From Cruoricaptor ignavus (GTDB taxonomy: Bacteria; Bacteroidota; Bacteroidia; Flavobacteriales; Weeksellaceae), in assembly GCF_900141665.1 (NCBI RefSeq), contig NZ_FQYI01000002.1, forward strand, positions 124,001 through 188,000: DNA of 64,000 bases, given 5' to 3'. Below, piece after piece: positions 36,904-45,075 of the stretch. The notes below the pieces were generated by a model. That model was not told where the DNA came from. It saw only the letters and a program-made list of their open reading frames with translations, and ran no database searches. The first letter of the stretch is position 1. Each line of letters opens with the position of its first letter. A program made the position numbers and the translations under genes.

Positions 36904-37281
36904 TTATTCTCCAAAATGTTCCTTTACGGCATCCAAAACCTGCTGATCATTCATATTGCTGGCAGTTCCGAGAGAGACCTTCAAATTTTTAAACTGAGCA
37001 GTCTCGTGCAAATGTTTTTTTAATTCTTCCTGCGCAGTGCCGGGACCCGTAACCCAAAGCTCCTCAGTATTGGTGAGCAGTTTTTCTATTTCTTTGAAAA
37101 ATTTATTTTTAGATGTCTGCTCGTGGTTGTTGGCGGCATTCTCGTTGGAATTTCCGTGCTGTACATCCCTCTTCACAGGATCACAAAGGAAAAATTTGAA
37201 CGCACTCTGCGCGTCGTGATTTTTTACTACAATAGCCTTTTGCCCATCCAGCCATACACCGGCCAATCTTTTTTCTTGCAT
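36904..37281 (-). CDS. Small eRF1-domain-like (translational machinery) protein
   Basis: A 125-residue protein resembling the short bacterial proteins annotated as translational machinery proteins, which look like domain 3 of archaeal/eukaryotic release factor eRF1. The N-terminal strand reads LAGVWLDGQKAIVV. A low-complexity Asn/His linker (HGNSNENAANNHEQ) follows, and then the conserved half: FFKEIEKLLTNTEELWVTGP, GTAQEELKKHLHET and MNDQQVLDAVKEHF. Its role in bacteria is not known to me; it has no GGQ motif, so it cannot terminate translation itself. It is followed by its own terminator. Confidence 0.6.
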   Translation of the reverse strand: MQEKRLAGVWLDGQKAIVVKNHDAQSAFKFFLCDPVKRDVQHGNSNENAANNHEQTSKNKFFKEIEKLLTNTEELWVTGPGTAQEELKKHLHETAQFKNLKVSLGTASNMNDQQVLDAVKEHFGE

Positions 37282-37329
37282 ATCAAAAATTTTAAGTGTT
37301 GCAAATTAAGCAATTTTTATGCTAAAAAA

Positions 37330-38028
37330 TCACTTCCCGATTACGAATATCGCAGGAATTTTATGGTAGTCTGCCCTGGCCTCTTTCCAGTGGCTAATTT
37401 TTTTTGTAAGGATAAGTTCCTCCGTCGGGTGATTTATATTTGCAGCTATGCAGAGCTGTGTTCCTGGCCCCAGAGTTTTTACTAGTTCCTCTATCAGCTG
37501 GTTGTTTCGGTAAGGTGTCTCCATAAATATCTGCGAATAGCCGGTTTTATCCACTTGATTTTCAATATTTTGTATGATTTTTCGGCGCTCAGATCTATCT
37601 ATCGGGAGGTAGCCGTGAAAAGTGAAATTCTGCCCGTTGAGTCCGCTGGCAATTAAGGCAAGAATAATGGAAGATGGCCCGTTTACCGGCACTACCTTTA
37701 CGGAATTCTGGTGGCACCATCTTACGATAATGCTGCCTGGATCGGCAATGCAAGGCAAACCCGCCTCTGAAAGTAAACCGAAATCTTCGCCTTCCAACAT
37801 CAACTGTTGGGCCTCCTTTAGGTCGGTGGTTTCAGTGTATTTGTTAAGGAGAAAAAGCTTTAGCTCGGACTGTTTTTTTTCAGGACAATAAAACTTGATA
37901 ACTTTTCTTGCAGTTTTCTCATTTTCAACAAGAAAAAAACTGGTTTTTTCAATTATTTCTGAAATTACCGGCGCAAAAAAATCTCTTGGCGATGTGTCCG
38001 AAAGATAGGCGGGAAGAAGGTAAAGCAT
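37330..38028 (-). CDS. SAM-dependent methyltransferase, RsmI/tetrapyrrole methylase fold
   Basis: A 232-residue methyltransferase. The start is set at the ATG at 38028 (MLYLLPAYLSDTSPRDFF), one base after the upstream phosphatase stop; a longer frame would overlap that gene without similarity. Features: FFLVENEKTARKVIKF, GLLSEAGLPCIADPG (the SAM-binding loop), VNGPSSIILALIASGLNGQNFTFHGYLP (in parts), and FMETPYRNNQ. This is the RsmI family, which methylates C1402 of 16S rRNA, but the protein is shorter than E. coli RsmI. It may be a paralogue with another target. Part of the dnaA-phosphatase-methyltransferase run. Confidence 0.82.
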   Translation of the reverse strand: MLYLLPAYLSDTSPRDFFAPVISEIIEKTSFFLVENEKTARKVIKFYCPEKKQSELKLFLLNKYTETTDLKEAQQLMLEGEDFGLLSEAGLPCIADPGSIIVRWCHQNSVKVVPVNGPSSIILALIASGLNGQNFTFHGYLPIDRSERRKIIQNIENQVDKTGYSQIFMETPYRNNQLIEELVKTLGPGTQLCIAANINHPTEELILTKKISHWKEARADYHKIPAIFVIGK

Positions 38029-38029
38029 A

Positions 38030-38461
38030 TTATCCCAAAAGCTCCGCGGCGATTTTATCTGTAGCTTCGTCCAGCTGGGCATAAACTTTTTCAAAACCCT
38101 CCATACCCCCGAAATACGGATCCGGGACCTCCCCATCTGCGACAATTAGGCTCACTTTTTCCCTTTGTTCATCATTCTCGGCGAGTGCCAGCACATCCCG
38201 GAAATTGTTTTTGTCCATACAATATATCCTGTCAAAGTACTCGAAATCAGAAGCACTTATCGGTCTTGATTTTTGCTGGGAGATATCGAGGCCATATTTC
38301 CGTGCAGTTTCCACGCTGCGTTTATCAGGATTTTCTCCTTCGTGCTGGCCGCTCGTGCCCGCGGAATCCACCTCAAAACTTTCCGGCACTTTTTTCTTCA
38401 GAAGCCCTTCCGCTAGCGGGCTGCGGCAAATGTTCCCAAGACATACCATCAGGATTTTCAT
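38030..38461 (-). CDS. Low-molecular-weight protein-tyrosine phosphatase
   Basis: A 143-residue phosphatase. The active site CLGNICRSP begins at Cys7 (C-x5-R-S) at the very N-terminus, and the general acid is in VPDPYFGG near the C-terminus. SRPISASDFEYFDRIYCMD matches the family. Such enzymes often dephosphorylate tyrosine kinases of capsule export, but no such kinase is nearby. It lies 36 bases after dnaA and one base before the methyltransferase, so co-transcription with both is likely. Confidence 0.93.
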   Translation of the reverse strand: MKILMVCLGNICRSPLAEGLLKKKVPESFEVDSAGTSGQHEGENPDKRSVETARKYGLDISQQKSRPISASDFEYFDRIYCMDKNNFRDVLALAENDEQREKVSLIVADGEVPDPYFGGMEGFEKVYAQLDEATDKIAAELLG

Positions 38462-38497
38462 AGTAAAAAATTTACATAAATTAAATTGTTATGCGGA

Positions 38498-39946
38498 TCA
38501 CCGCTTGATCCGGTCATTCAAATCCTTCACATACTTTCTTACCTCTTTATCTACCTTGGAAATATCCTTGATGGTGTCGCAGGCGTACATCACGGTGCTG
38601 TGGTCTTTGCCTCCCATTTCCTCGCCGATTTTCGAAAAAGTAGCGTTGGTGTACTCCTTCGCGAAATACATCGCAAGCTGTCGCGGCAGCGCTATATCCC
38701 TTTTCCGGGATTTCGAGAGCAGATCTTCTCTGCGGATTCCGAAATACTCGCACACAACTTCCTGGATGTAAGGGATATTGATGACCTTTTTCTGGCTGGA
38801 AGTAATTTTGTTGATAGTATCCTTCAGCAGCTCCAGGCTCAGGTCCGATTTGTAAATGGTGGAATAAGCGATCACGGAATTGATGACGCCCACCAGCTCC
38901 CGCACATTGGAATTCACCTCCCCGGCTAGGTAGTCCACCATGTCATCGGTCAATACAATGCCGTCGCGGCTGAGCTTATCGACAATTATCTTGCGGCGGG
39001 TCTCGAAATCAGGAGACCTCACCTCCGCGGAAAGCCCCCACTTGAAACGGGAGACGATACGCTCCTGGATGTCCTGGATATCCACCGGCGCCTTGTCCGA
39101 TGTAAGGATGATCTGCTTGCCGTTCTGGTGGAGATAATCAAAAATATGGAAAAAACTGTCCTGCGTAGCCGCCTTTCCGGAGAGGAACTGAATATCATCG
39201 ATGATCAGAGTATCCACCATCTGGTAAAAATTCTGAAAATCCGTTTTATTCTGAGCCTTCGCCGCGGAGATAAACTGCTGGATGAATTTTTCAGAAGACA
39301 GGTACAGCACCACTTTATCCGGAAAATTATTTTTGATTTCCAGCCCAATGGCATGCGCGAGGTGCGTCTTGCCCACGCCCACCCCTCCGTGAACGAACAG
39401 CGGGTTAAACGCTGTAGCCCCCGGTCTTTTCGCAATCGATTTCGCAACAGTGGAGGCAAACTTATTGCTCTCTCCTTCTACAAAATTCTCAAAAGACAGG
39501 CTGTTGTTCAGGTTGGATTCTATTTGTATTTTCCGTATGCCGGGCGCAGCGAAGGGGTTCACAGGAGATTTTGGCACAGGCATCACTTCCTGTAGCTTCG
39601 GCGCCGGAGTAGAAATTCCCTTAAAGTTCTGCGTTATCGGCCGCCCCTCGCCTGAGGGCTTATTTTCCATCACCGAATACCAGAGCTTCACCCCGCGGCC
39701 TATATATTTCCGTAGGGCGGCGCCCAGCAGAGAAATGTAATTATCCTCAATATACTCCTTATAAAAATCAGAGGGTACCAGCAGCGTGAGGTTGCCGTTC
39801 ACGAGTGATACGGGTTTCACTTTATCAAAAAGCAAATCGAAAGACTTCTCAAGCCTGCGCAAGTCGTCGTCAGCTTCGGACGCGTTCAGGTTGTCCCGCA
39901 TAAATGCCAGACACCTGTCCCAAATCAAATCTAATTCCTGATCCAT
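38498..39946 (-). CDS. dnaA: Chromosomal replication initiator protein DnaA
   Basis: AAA+ initiator that binds DnaA boxes and opens oriC. The start at 39946 (MDQELDLIWDRCLAFM) gives 482 residues; an in-frame ATG three codons earlier is less likely. Domain I covers about the first 110 residues, domain III has Walker A (HGGVGVGKTHLAHAI) and Walker B (TLIIDDIQFL), and domain IV has the DNA-binding signature KDHSTVMYACDTIK. The upstream spacer (39947-40079) is very AT-rich but contains no DnaA boxes I could recognise, so oriC is probably elsewhere. Confidence 0.97.
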   Translation of the reverse strand: MDQELDLIWDRCLAFMRDNLNASEADDDLRRLEKSFDLLFDKVKPVSLVNGNLTLLVPSDFYKEYIEDNYISLLGAALRKYIGRGVKLWYSVMENKPSGEGRPITQNFKGISTPAPKLQEVMPVPKSPVNPFAAPGIRKIQIESNLNNSLSFENFVEGESNKFASTVAKSIAKRPGATAFNPLFVHGGVGVGKTHLAHAIGLEIKNNFPDKVVLYLSSEKFIQQFISAAKAQNKTDFQNFYQMVDTLIIDDIQFLSGKAATQDSFFHIFDYLHQNGKQIILTSDKAPVDIQDIQERIVSRFKWGLSAEVRSPDFETRRKIIVDKLSRDGIVLTDDMVDYLAGEVNSNVRELVGVINSVIAYSTIYKSDLSLELLKDTINKITSSQKKVINIPYIQEVVCEYFGIRREDLLSKSRKRDIALPRQLAMYFAKEYTNATFSKIGEEMGGKDHSTVMYACDTIKDISKVDKEVRKYVKDLNDRIKR

Positions 39947-40023
39947 ACCGCCCAAAATTCTGCTAAAAGACTTTCACTTTTCGATGCCACAAATATGAAA
40001 GATTAATCTCATCAAAAAAAGTT

Positions 40024-40055
40024 TTTGCGGTATTGATTTTTAAAAAATATATTTG
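40024..40055 (+). promoter_or_regulatory. Full promoter of the thioesterase gene
   Basis: TTTG (40024-40027), a 20-base spacer and TATATTTG (40048-40055): both Bacteroidota promoter elements are exact and at a normal distance. The gene starts 24 bases later. Confidence 0.7.
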
Positions 40056-40079
40056 TATGTAGGATTAAAATAATATTAA

Positions 40080-40502
40080 ATGATAAGCGCAACTGCCACA
40101 TTACGAGTAAGATACAGCGAAGTAGATTCTATGAAGTATGTATACTATGGCAACTATGCCGAGTATTTTGAGATTGGCCGGGTGGAGCTCCTCCGGAGCC
40201 TCGGGCTACCCTATTCGGGGCTGGAGGAGCGCGGCATCTGGCTGCCCGTTTCGGAGTTCAGAATCAAGTATTTAAGGCCGGCTTTTTATGATGATATTCT
40301 GTACATCCATACCAGAATACCAAAAAAGCCCGGCGTGAAAATCGAGTTCGAGTATGAGATTTTTAATCAAAAAAATGAAAAAATCACCGAGGCGCAGACC
40401 ACACTTTTTTTCTTCAGTTCGGAAAAGAAAAAAATCATCCGCTGTCCGCAATTTATTTTTGATGTGATTGAGGAAAACTGGGGCAAAGATTTTACGCTTT
40501 GA
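40080..40502 (+). CDS. Acyl-CoA thioesterase, YbgC/4HBT hot-dog family
   Basis: A 140-residue hot-dog fold thioesterase. The N-terminal strand and helix RYSEVDSMKYVYYGNYAEYF carry the conserved Asp region (usually DxxGHVNNxxY). KIEFEYEIFNQKNEKITEAQ is the paired strand. In this family the usual substrate is a short or medium acyl-CoA. It is followed by pepE with its own promoter. Confidence 0.87.
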   Translation: MISATATLRVRYSEVDSMKYVYYGNYAEYFEIGRVELLRSLGLPYSGLEERGIWLPVSEFRIKYLRPAFYDDILYIHTRIPKKPGVKIEFEYEIFNQKNEKITEAQTTLFFFSSEKKKIIRCPQFIFDVIEENWGKDFTL

Positions 40503-40513
40503 TTTTTTACATC

Positions 40514-40521
40514 TAAATTTG
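40514..40521 (+). promoter_or_regulatory. -7 element for pepE
   Basis: TAAATTTG, an exact TAnnTTTG, 16 bases before the pepE ATG. The upstream TTTG (40498-40501) is too near for a -33 box. Confidence 0.5.
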
Positions 40522-40537
40522 AATAAACTTTTCCAGA

Positions 40538-41230
40538 ATGAATTTTTTGCTTGCCTCCACTTCTACCCTGTTTGGCGGAAATTATCTCGAATACATTAAA
40601 AACGAAATCGCGTACCTTTTCGAAGGACTGGATGAAATAATCTTTATACCCTATGCCCGCGCCTCCGGGCTCTCCCACGAGGAATATACCGCGAAGGCAC
40701 AGAAATTTTTCGCTGAGCTGGGCATCAGTGCCAGAGGCCTTCACGAGTTTGATAAACCTGCGGAAGCGCTCAATTCCGCGCAGGGGTATTTCACCGGCGG
40801 CGGCAATACTTTTTTGCTGGTAAAAACGATGCACGAACACGGCCTGATGGAGGTTTTAAAACAAAATATCAGGAGCGGGAAAGCCTATCTCGGGGCGAGC
40901 GCCGGCAGCAACCTCGCGGGGGTGAGTATGAAAACCACCAACGATATGCCCATCGTGTACCCGCCAAGCTTCGATTGCATGGGGATTATTCCTTATAATC
41001 TGAACCCGCATTACCTCGATCCCAACCCAGAACTTAAACATAACGGCGAGACCAGGGAGACCAGGATCAAAGAATTTTTAACACAAAACGACACCACCGT
41101 TATCGGTCTTCGGGAAGGCAACTGGCTGCGGCAACGGGGGGAGAGCCTAACCGTGGAAGGCCCGCATACTACCAGAATTTTTGAGAAAAATAAGCCGCCT
41201 TACGAAATTGTAAGCGGTACAAGGCTTTAA
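40538..41230 (+). CDS. pepE: Dipeptidase E (aspartyl dipeptidase)
   Basis: Cytoplasmic serine peptidase of family S51 that hydrolyses dipeptides with N-terminal aspartate. The 230 residues include the nucleophile Ser121 in LGASAGSNLAG, Asp136 and His158 (NLNPHYLDP), matching the known catalytic set at nearly the same positions. QGYFTGGGNTFLLVK is the other family signature. Complete. It converges on lgt with only 5 bases between stops. Confidence 0.92.
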   Translation: MNFLLASTSTLFGGNYLEYIKNEIAYLFEGLDEIIFIPYARASGLSHEEYTAKAQKFFAELGISARGLHEFDKPAEALNSAQGYFTGGGNTFLLVKTMHEHGLMEVLKQNIRSGKAYLGASAGSNLAGVSMKTTNDMPIVYPPSFDCMGIIPYNLNPHYLDPNPELKHNGETRETRIKEFLTQNDTTVIGLREGNWLRQRGESLTVEGPHTTRIFEKNKPPYEIVSGTRL

Positions 41231-41235
41231 TCTGG

Positions 41236-42534
41236 TTATCGTTCGCGCGTTTGTGCCGGGTATTCGGGTTTAGCGGTTTCCTCCGGAGTGGTAGGGAATT
41301 TTCTGGACATTATCAGAACTGCCAGGCCTGCCAGCATAAACGGCAGGGAAAGCACCTGCCCCGTATTCAGCCCGCCAAAAGTAATAAACTCCTCGCCCTG
41401 GGGCTCCTTTAAAAATTCTATAAGGAACCGGATAGACCAGAGCACGAGGAAAAAGAAACCGAAAAGCCAGCCCTGCTGATATTTTTTCCCGGTGAATCGG
41501 TAAATTAGCCAGAGAACGAGGAACAGGCAAAAGTACCCGAAGGCTTCGAACAGCTGCGTTGGGTAGCGCGGCACCGTGAGCCCGTATTCGTCGCTCATTT
41601 GCGGGAAAAGTACTGCAAATGGTGAGGACGCCGCCACCGGCTTACCGATGATTTCCGAATTGAAGAAATTCCCAAGACGCACAAAACCTCCGCCTAGCGC
41701 CACTACAAGCCCTATCCTGTCGCATACCCACAGCGGGTTTTTCTTAATGATTTTAAATGCATAATAAAGCGTAGTGCCTATCAGCGCAATGGCTGCACCG
41801 TGACTCGCAAGCCCGGAAAACCCGGTGAATTTAAACTCGGGCTTAGTTTGAATTGGCAAAAAAACAGACCAGAAATCTTGTTTAAAAAGTTCTGGCTGGT
41901 AGAAAATTACATGCCCAAGCCTAGCACCGAAAATAGTGCCGAGCAGGGTGAGCGTAAAAAGCGGCTCCAGATATTTTTCATTCACATTCTCCCGGCGGTA
42001 AATTCTGCTGAAAATCCAGTAACCAAGACCAAAGGCGATGATGAACATCAGGCTGTAATAATGGATACTGACAGGCCCGAAGCTAAAACTTTTTTTCGGA
42101 TCCCAGATTTTGTACTCAGTTTCCAAGTGCAAATTCGACCCTGGAGAAATTACTTTGTCCGTATTAATCAGATATTTTACCTGCTGAAGACCTTCTGCTG
42201 AAAGGTCTTTACCAAGAAAATTAAAATCTTTTGAGAGAGGCTGAAAACCTTTAACATAGAAATTCTCAAAAACGCGCGAAGTGTATGCTAAATTCTCCTC
42301 ACTTCCCAAAAACAAATTGTCCTCATTCACGATCACCAGCGCATTCCGCGTCTCTTCATTCGGGAAATCGCTAAAGCGCGAATAATTTGTTGTAGAGAAA
42401 ATTTTCACCGGAACCGTCTGATTATCAACAATGAGCCGGCCATCAGAAACACCTTCGGGATAAAGCTGCGCGGTAACTTTCAGGGAAAATACAATGCAGA
42501 ATGCGGAAAGAAGTTTGAAGAGGAAATTTCTCAT
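41236..42534 (-). CDS. lgt: Prolipoprotein diacylglyceryl transferase with an extra secreted N-terminal domain
   Basis: Adds diacylglycerol to the lipobox cysteine of prolipoproteins in the inner membrane. The Lgt core (about residues 160-420) has HYYSLMFIIAFGLGYWI, GARLGHVIFYQ, SGLASHGAAIALIG and GGGFVRLGNFFNSEIIGKP, with the conserved His, Arg and Asn of the family. The start at 42534 (MRNFLFKLLSAFCIVFSLKV) begins a signal-like helix followed by about 135 residues of non-membrane sequence (LYPEGVSDGRLIVDNQTVPV...). Ordinary Lgt proteins of about 270 residues lack this. The extra part would face the periplasm; its function is unknown to me. Confidence 0.9.
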   Translation of the reverse strand: MRNFLFKLLSAFCIVFSLKVTAQLYPEGVSDGRLIVDNQTVPVKIFSTTNYSRFSDFPNEETRNALVIVNEDNLFLGSEENLAYTSRVFENFYVKGFQPLSKDFNFLGKDLSAEGLQQVKYLINTDKVISPGSNLHLETEYKIWDPKKSFSFGPVSIHYYSLMFIIAFGLGYWIFSRIYRRENVNEKYLEPLFTLTLLGTIFGARLGHVIFYQPELFKQDFWSVFLPIQTKPEFKFTGFSGLASHGAAIALIGTTLYYAFKIIKKNPLWVCDRIGLVVALGGGFVRLGNFFNSEIIGKPVAASSPFAVLFPQMSDEYGLTVPRYPTQLFEAFGYFCLFLVLWLIYRFTGKKYQQGWLFGFFFLVLWSIRFLIEFLKEPQGEEFITFGGLNTGQVLSLPFMLAGLAVLIMSRKFPTTPEETAKPEYPAQTRER

Positions 42535-42544
42535 TTTCAGTGGT

Positions 42545-42784
42545 TTAATTTTTTGGAGGCACAGGATCATAGCCTTCCTTTCCGAAGGGGTGGCAGCGCG
42601 AAATGCGTTTCAGCCCAAGCCAAAATCCGCGGAAAGGCCCGTGAATCTCCACAGCCTGTAGCATATATTGCGAGCAGGTTGGCGTAAAGCGGCAGTTTTT
42701 CCCGAGCAAAGGCGATAGGAAAATCTGATAACCGCGAACAGCGGCTATAAGCGGAAAAGCGATAATTTTATTCAGTCGTTCCAA
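42545..42784 (-). CDS. yidD: Membrane protein insertion efficiency factor YidD
   Basis: A 79-residue membrane-associated protein that helps YidC insert membrane proteins. The signature [20 protein letters not shown] (with its three cysteines) and [20 protein letters not shown] is unmistakable. Lgt starts 10 bases downstream of its stop, so both envelope-assembly genes are on one transcript. In many bacteria yidD lies with rpmH-rnpA-yidC; here it is separate. Confidence 0.96.
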   Translation of the reverse strand: MERLNKIIAFPLIAAVRGYQIFLSPLLGKNCRFTPTCSQYMLQAVEIHGPFRGFWLGLKRISRCHPFGKEGYDPVPPKN

Positions 42785-42907
42785 TGCTTTGCAAAAATAA
42801 ATTTTTCGGCGGAAATGGAAATTCCGAGTTTCGCGGGCTTTAAACTTGACTTAAATTCAGCCTTCAAAATTTCATTCGGCAAATATTCCGAAAATTTTAA
42901 AAAGCAA

Positions 42908-42915
42908 TAATTTTG
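42908..42915 (+). promoter_or_regulatory. -7 element for rarA
   Basis: TAATTTTG, an exact TAnnTTTG, 20 bases before the proposed TTG start of rarA. Confidence 0.55.
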
Positions 42916-42935
42916 CTCAGTTTTAAATTCAGGTT

Positions 42936-44210
42936 TTGAGCAATATTCCTTTGGCAGAGCAGCTTCGGCCGAAATCTCTCGATGAAGTTATCGGGCAGGA
43001 ACATTTGACGGGGAAAAGCGGCACCATCCGCAGAATGCTGGAAGGCGGCACGCTGAATTCGCTGATTTTCTGGGGTCCGCCGGGAACTGGAAAAACCACT
43101 CTGGCGGAAATAATTTCCGAACAATCGGGCAGGAAGTTTTTCAAACTTTCCGCGGTTTCCAGCGGCGTGAAGGATGTTCGCGATGTCATCGAGGAAGCCA
43201 AAAAGCAGAACCTTTTCTCAGGGCAGTCGCCAATTTTATTCATCGATGAAATTCATCGGTTCAACAAATCTCAGCAAGATTCCCTGCTGCACGCCGTGGA
43301 AAAGGGCTGGATCGTGCTCATAGGTGCCACTACGGAAAACCCGAGTTTTGAGATGGTATCCGCACTTTTATCGAGGTCGCAGGTTTACATCCTTAAATCG
43401 CTTTCGTATGAAAATCTGGAAGAGGTGGCGGAAAAAGCACTGGAAAAATTTAACCAAAATGAAAATTCGGCGTTTGTTTTAAGCGAAAAAGAAGCGCTGA
43501 TCCAGGCTTCCGGCGGAGATGCACGGAAACTCATCAATTCCGTGGAACTAGTGCTGAACCAGTATAAAAATTCTAGCAAAAGGGAAATATCCAACGATGA
43601 TGTGCTGGCGGTGCTGCATGAAACGATGGCGCTGTATGACAAAAACGGCGAGATGCACTACGATATAATTTCGGCGTTCATAAAATCCATCCGCGGTTCC
43701 GATCCGAACGCTGCGGTGTACTGGCTGGCACGGATGATTGCTGGCGGCGAAGACATTAAATTTATTGCGAGAAGGCTGGTAATTCTGGCGGCGGAAGACA
43801 TCGGGCTTGCCAATCCTGATGCTTTGGTAATGGCCAACTCCTGTTTCCAGGCGGTGAATGTAATCGGCAATCCGGAAGCCCGGATTATCCTGAGCGAAAC
43901 GGCGGTGTACCTTGCGGTTTCCCCGAAATCCAATTCCACCTACGCTGCGATAAACGAAGCCTTGGCATTTGTGAAAAAAACAGGAAATCTGCCAGTGCCG
44001 CTGCACCTGAGAAATGCGCCAACCAAGCTGATGAAGGATCTAGACTACGGCAAAAATTACAAGTATGCCCACGCACACGAAGGCAATTTCGTGGAGCAGG
44101 AATTTTTGCCAGGCGAAATTTCCGGCACGAAATTCTATGAGCCTGGAAATAATTCTAAGGAACTGAAAATCAAAGAAATGCTGGAAAGGAAATGGAAGGG
44201 TAAGTATTGA
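42936..44210 (+). CDS. rarA: Replication-associated recombination protein A (RarA/MgsA AAA+ ATPase)
   Basis: AAA+ ATPase that acts at stalled replication forks, related to clamp-loader subunits. 424 residues: Walker A (WGPPGTGKTTLAEI), Walker B (ILFIDEIHRFNKSQQD), arginine finger region (LLSRSQVYIL) and the MgsA C-terminal domain (KSIRGSDPNAAVYWLARM). The frame begins at TTG (42936, MSNIPLAEQLRPKSLDEV); a stop codon lies four codons upstream and no ATG fits before the conserved N-terminus, so a TTG start is close to certain. A -7 element 20 bases upstream agrees with that start. Confidence 0.94.
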   Translation: MSNIPLAEQLRPKSLDEVIGQEHLTGKSGTIRRMLEGGTLNSLIFWGPPGTGKTTLAEIISEQSGRKFFKLSAVSSGVKDVRDVIEEAKKQNLFSGQSPILFIDEIHRFNKSQQDSLLHAVEKGWIVLIGATTENPSFEMVSALLSRSQVYILKSLSYENLEEVAEKALEKFNQNENSAFVLSEKEALIQASGGDARKLINSVELVLNQYKNSSKREISNDDVLAVLHETMALYDKNGEMHYDIISAFIKSIRGSDPNAAVYWLARMIAGGEDIKFIARRLVILAAEDIGLANPDALVMANSCFQAVNVIGNPEARIILSETAVYLAVSPKSNSTYAAINEALAFVKKTGNLPVPLHLRNAPTKLMKDLDYGKNYKYAHAHEGNFVEQEFLPGEISGTKFYEPGNNSKELKIKEMLERKWKGKY

Positions 44211-44235
44211 GGAAGAATAATTGATAAATGATGAG
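44211..44235 (+). repeat. Degenerate TGATAAATGAT-type repeat
   Basis: TTGATAAATGATGAG after the rarA stop resembles the longer copies at 46434-46518 and 57786-57818. These AT-rich words occur only between genes in this window. Confidence 0.4.
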
Positions 44236-44365
44236 TGTTTTTTGAAAACACGATGACACAATATTTTTTAATCAGATAATTCGGTAAAACACTCTGACAT
44301 AGAAAATTATAATGACTGATAAATATTCTGCTTAACCAAAAAACTCAGCCTTGTTTTTTACTTTG

Positions 44366-44373
44366 TAATTTTG
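44366..44373 (+). promoter_or_regulatory. -7 element for the Vsr-like gene
   Basis: TAATTTTG, an exact TAnnTTTG, 19 bases before the start at 44393. Confidence 0.5.
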
Positions 44374-44392
44374 CTTCGGCTATTAAATTAAA

Positions 44393-45052
44393 ATGGACAT
44401 CCTGAATCCGGAACAGCGGCGGAAAGCGATGCAAGGCAATAAAGCGACGGGCACCAAGATTGAAGTGCTGCTCGGTAAGGCAATGTGGGCGCAGGGCTTG
44501 TGGTACAGGAAGAATAACCGAAAAATAATCGGAACGCCAGACTTTACTTTTGCAAAATATAAAGTCGCGGTGTTTGCAGACGGGGATTTCTGGCACGGCA
44601 AAGATTGGGAAAAAAGGCGAAATAAAGTAGGTGCAAATGCCGGATTTTGGTACGATAAAATAGAGCGCAATATTGAGCGGGATTACAAGGTGACGAAGCA
44701 ACTTTGCGAAAATGGATGGACGGTGCTGCGGTTTTGGGAAACGGAAATTCGGCAGGATGCTGATGAATGCGCACGAAAAGTAAAGGCCGCGATAGATTTG
44801 GCCAAAGAAAAAATAGCGGAAGAAAAACGGCTCTCGAAAATTTACCATAAAAAAATTTCCATACCGAACGAATGTGAGAAAAATGTGGTGCAGGAATTTC
44901 TCTCCACGGAAACTGAATTAAAGAAACGAGCCCTGAAAAAGAAGGCGGCGAAAAAAATGAAAACGCTGCTGCAGTACAAATATCCGGAAGAAAACATCAC
45001 GATGGCTGTGGCGGAAGATGTGCTGAAATATGCGGTGCGAAAGGAAAAGTAG
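44393..45052 (+). CDS. Vsr-like DNA mismatch endonuclease
   Basis: A 219-residue protein whose first ~135 residues match the very-short-patch repair nuclease Vsr: [40 protein letters not shown], and [17 protein letters not shown]. In E. coli Vsr the zinc site reads HGCFWHGHHC; here it reads [10 protein letters not shown], so the zinc cysteines and the first His are replaced while Asp (PDF) and FWH remain. This variant is seen in other Bacteroidota Vsr-like proteins as far as I recall. About 75 lysine-rich residues are added at the C-terminus. No cytosine-5 methyltransferase is near it. Confidence 0.8.
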   Translation: MDILNPEQRRKAMQGNKATGTKIEVLLGKAMWAQGLWYRKNNRKIIGTPDFTFAKYKVAVFADGDFWHGKDWEKRRNKVGANAGFWYDKIERNIERDYKVTKQLCENGWTVLRFWETEIRQDADECARKVKAAIDLAKEKIAEEKRLSKIYHKKISIPNECEKNVVQEFLSTETELKKRALKKKAAKKMKTLLQYKYPEENITMAVAEDVLKYAVRKEK

Positions 45053-45054
45053 GC

Positions 45055-45062
45055 TATCTTTG
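45055..45062 (+). promoter_or_regulatory. -7 element for the transaldolase-family gene
   Basis: TATCTTTG, an exact TAnnTTTG, directly after the Vsr-like stop codon and 13 bases before the next start. Confidence 0.6.
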
Positions 45063-45075
45063 CAAAAAATCTGCT

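Noticed and set aside
39947-40079. AT-rich spacer upstream of dnaA as replication origin
   Set aside because: No DnaA box (TTATCCACA or near match) was found in it. The only good match in a spacer is a single one at 49456-49464, too little to call an origin.
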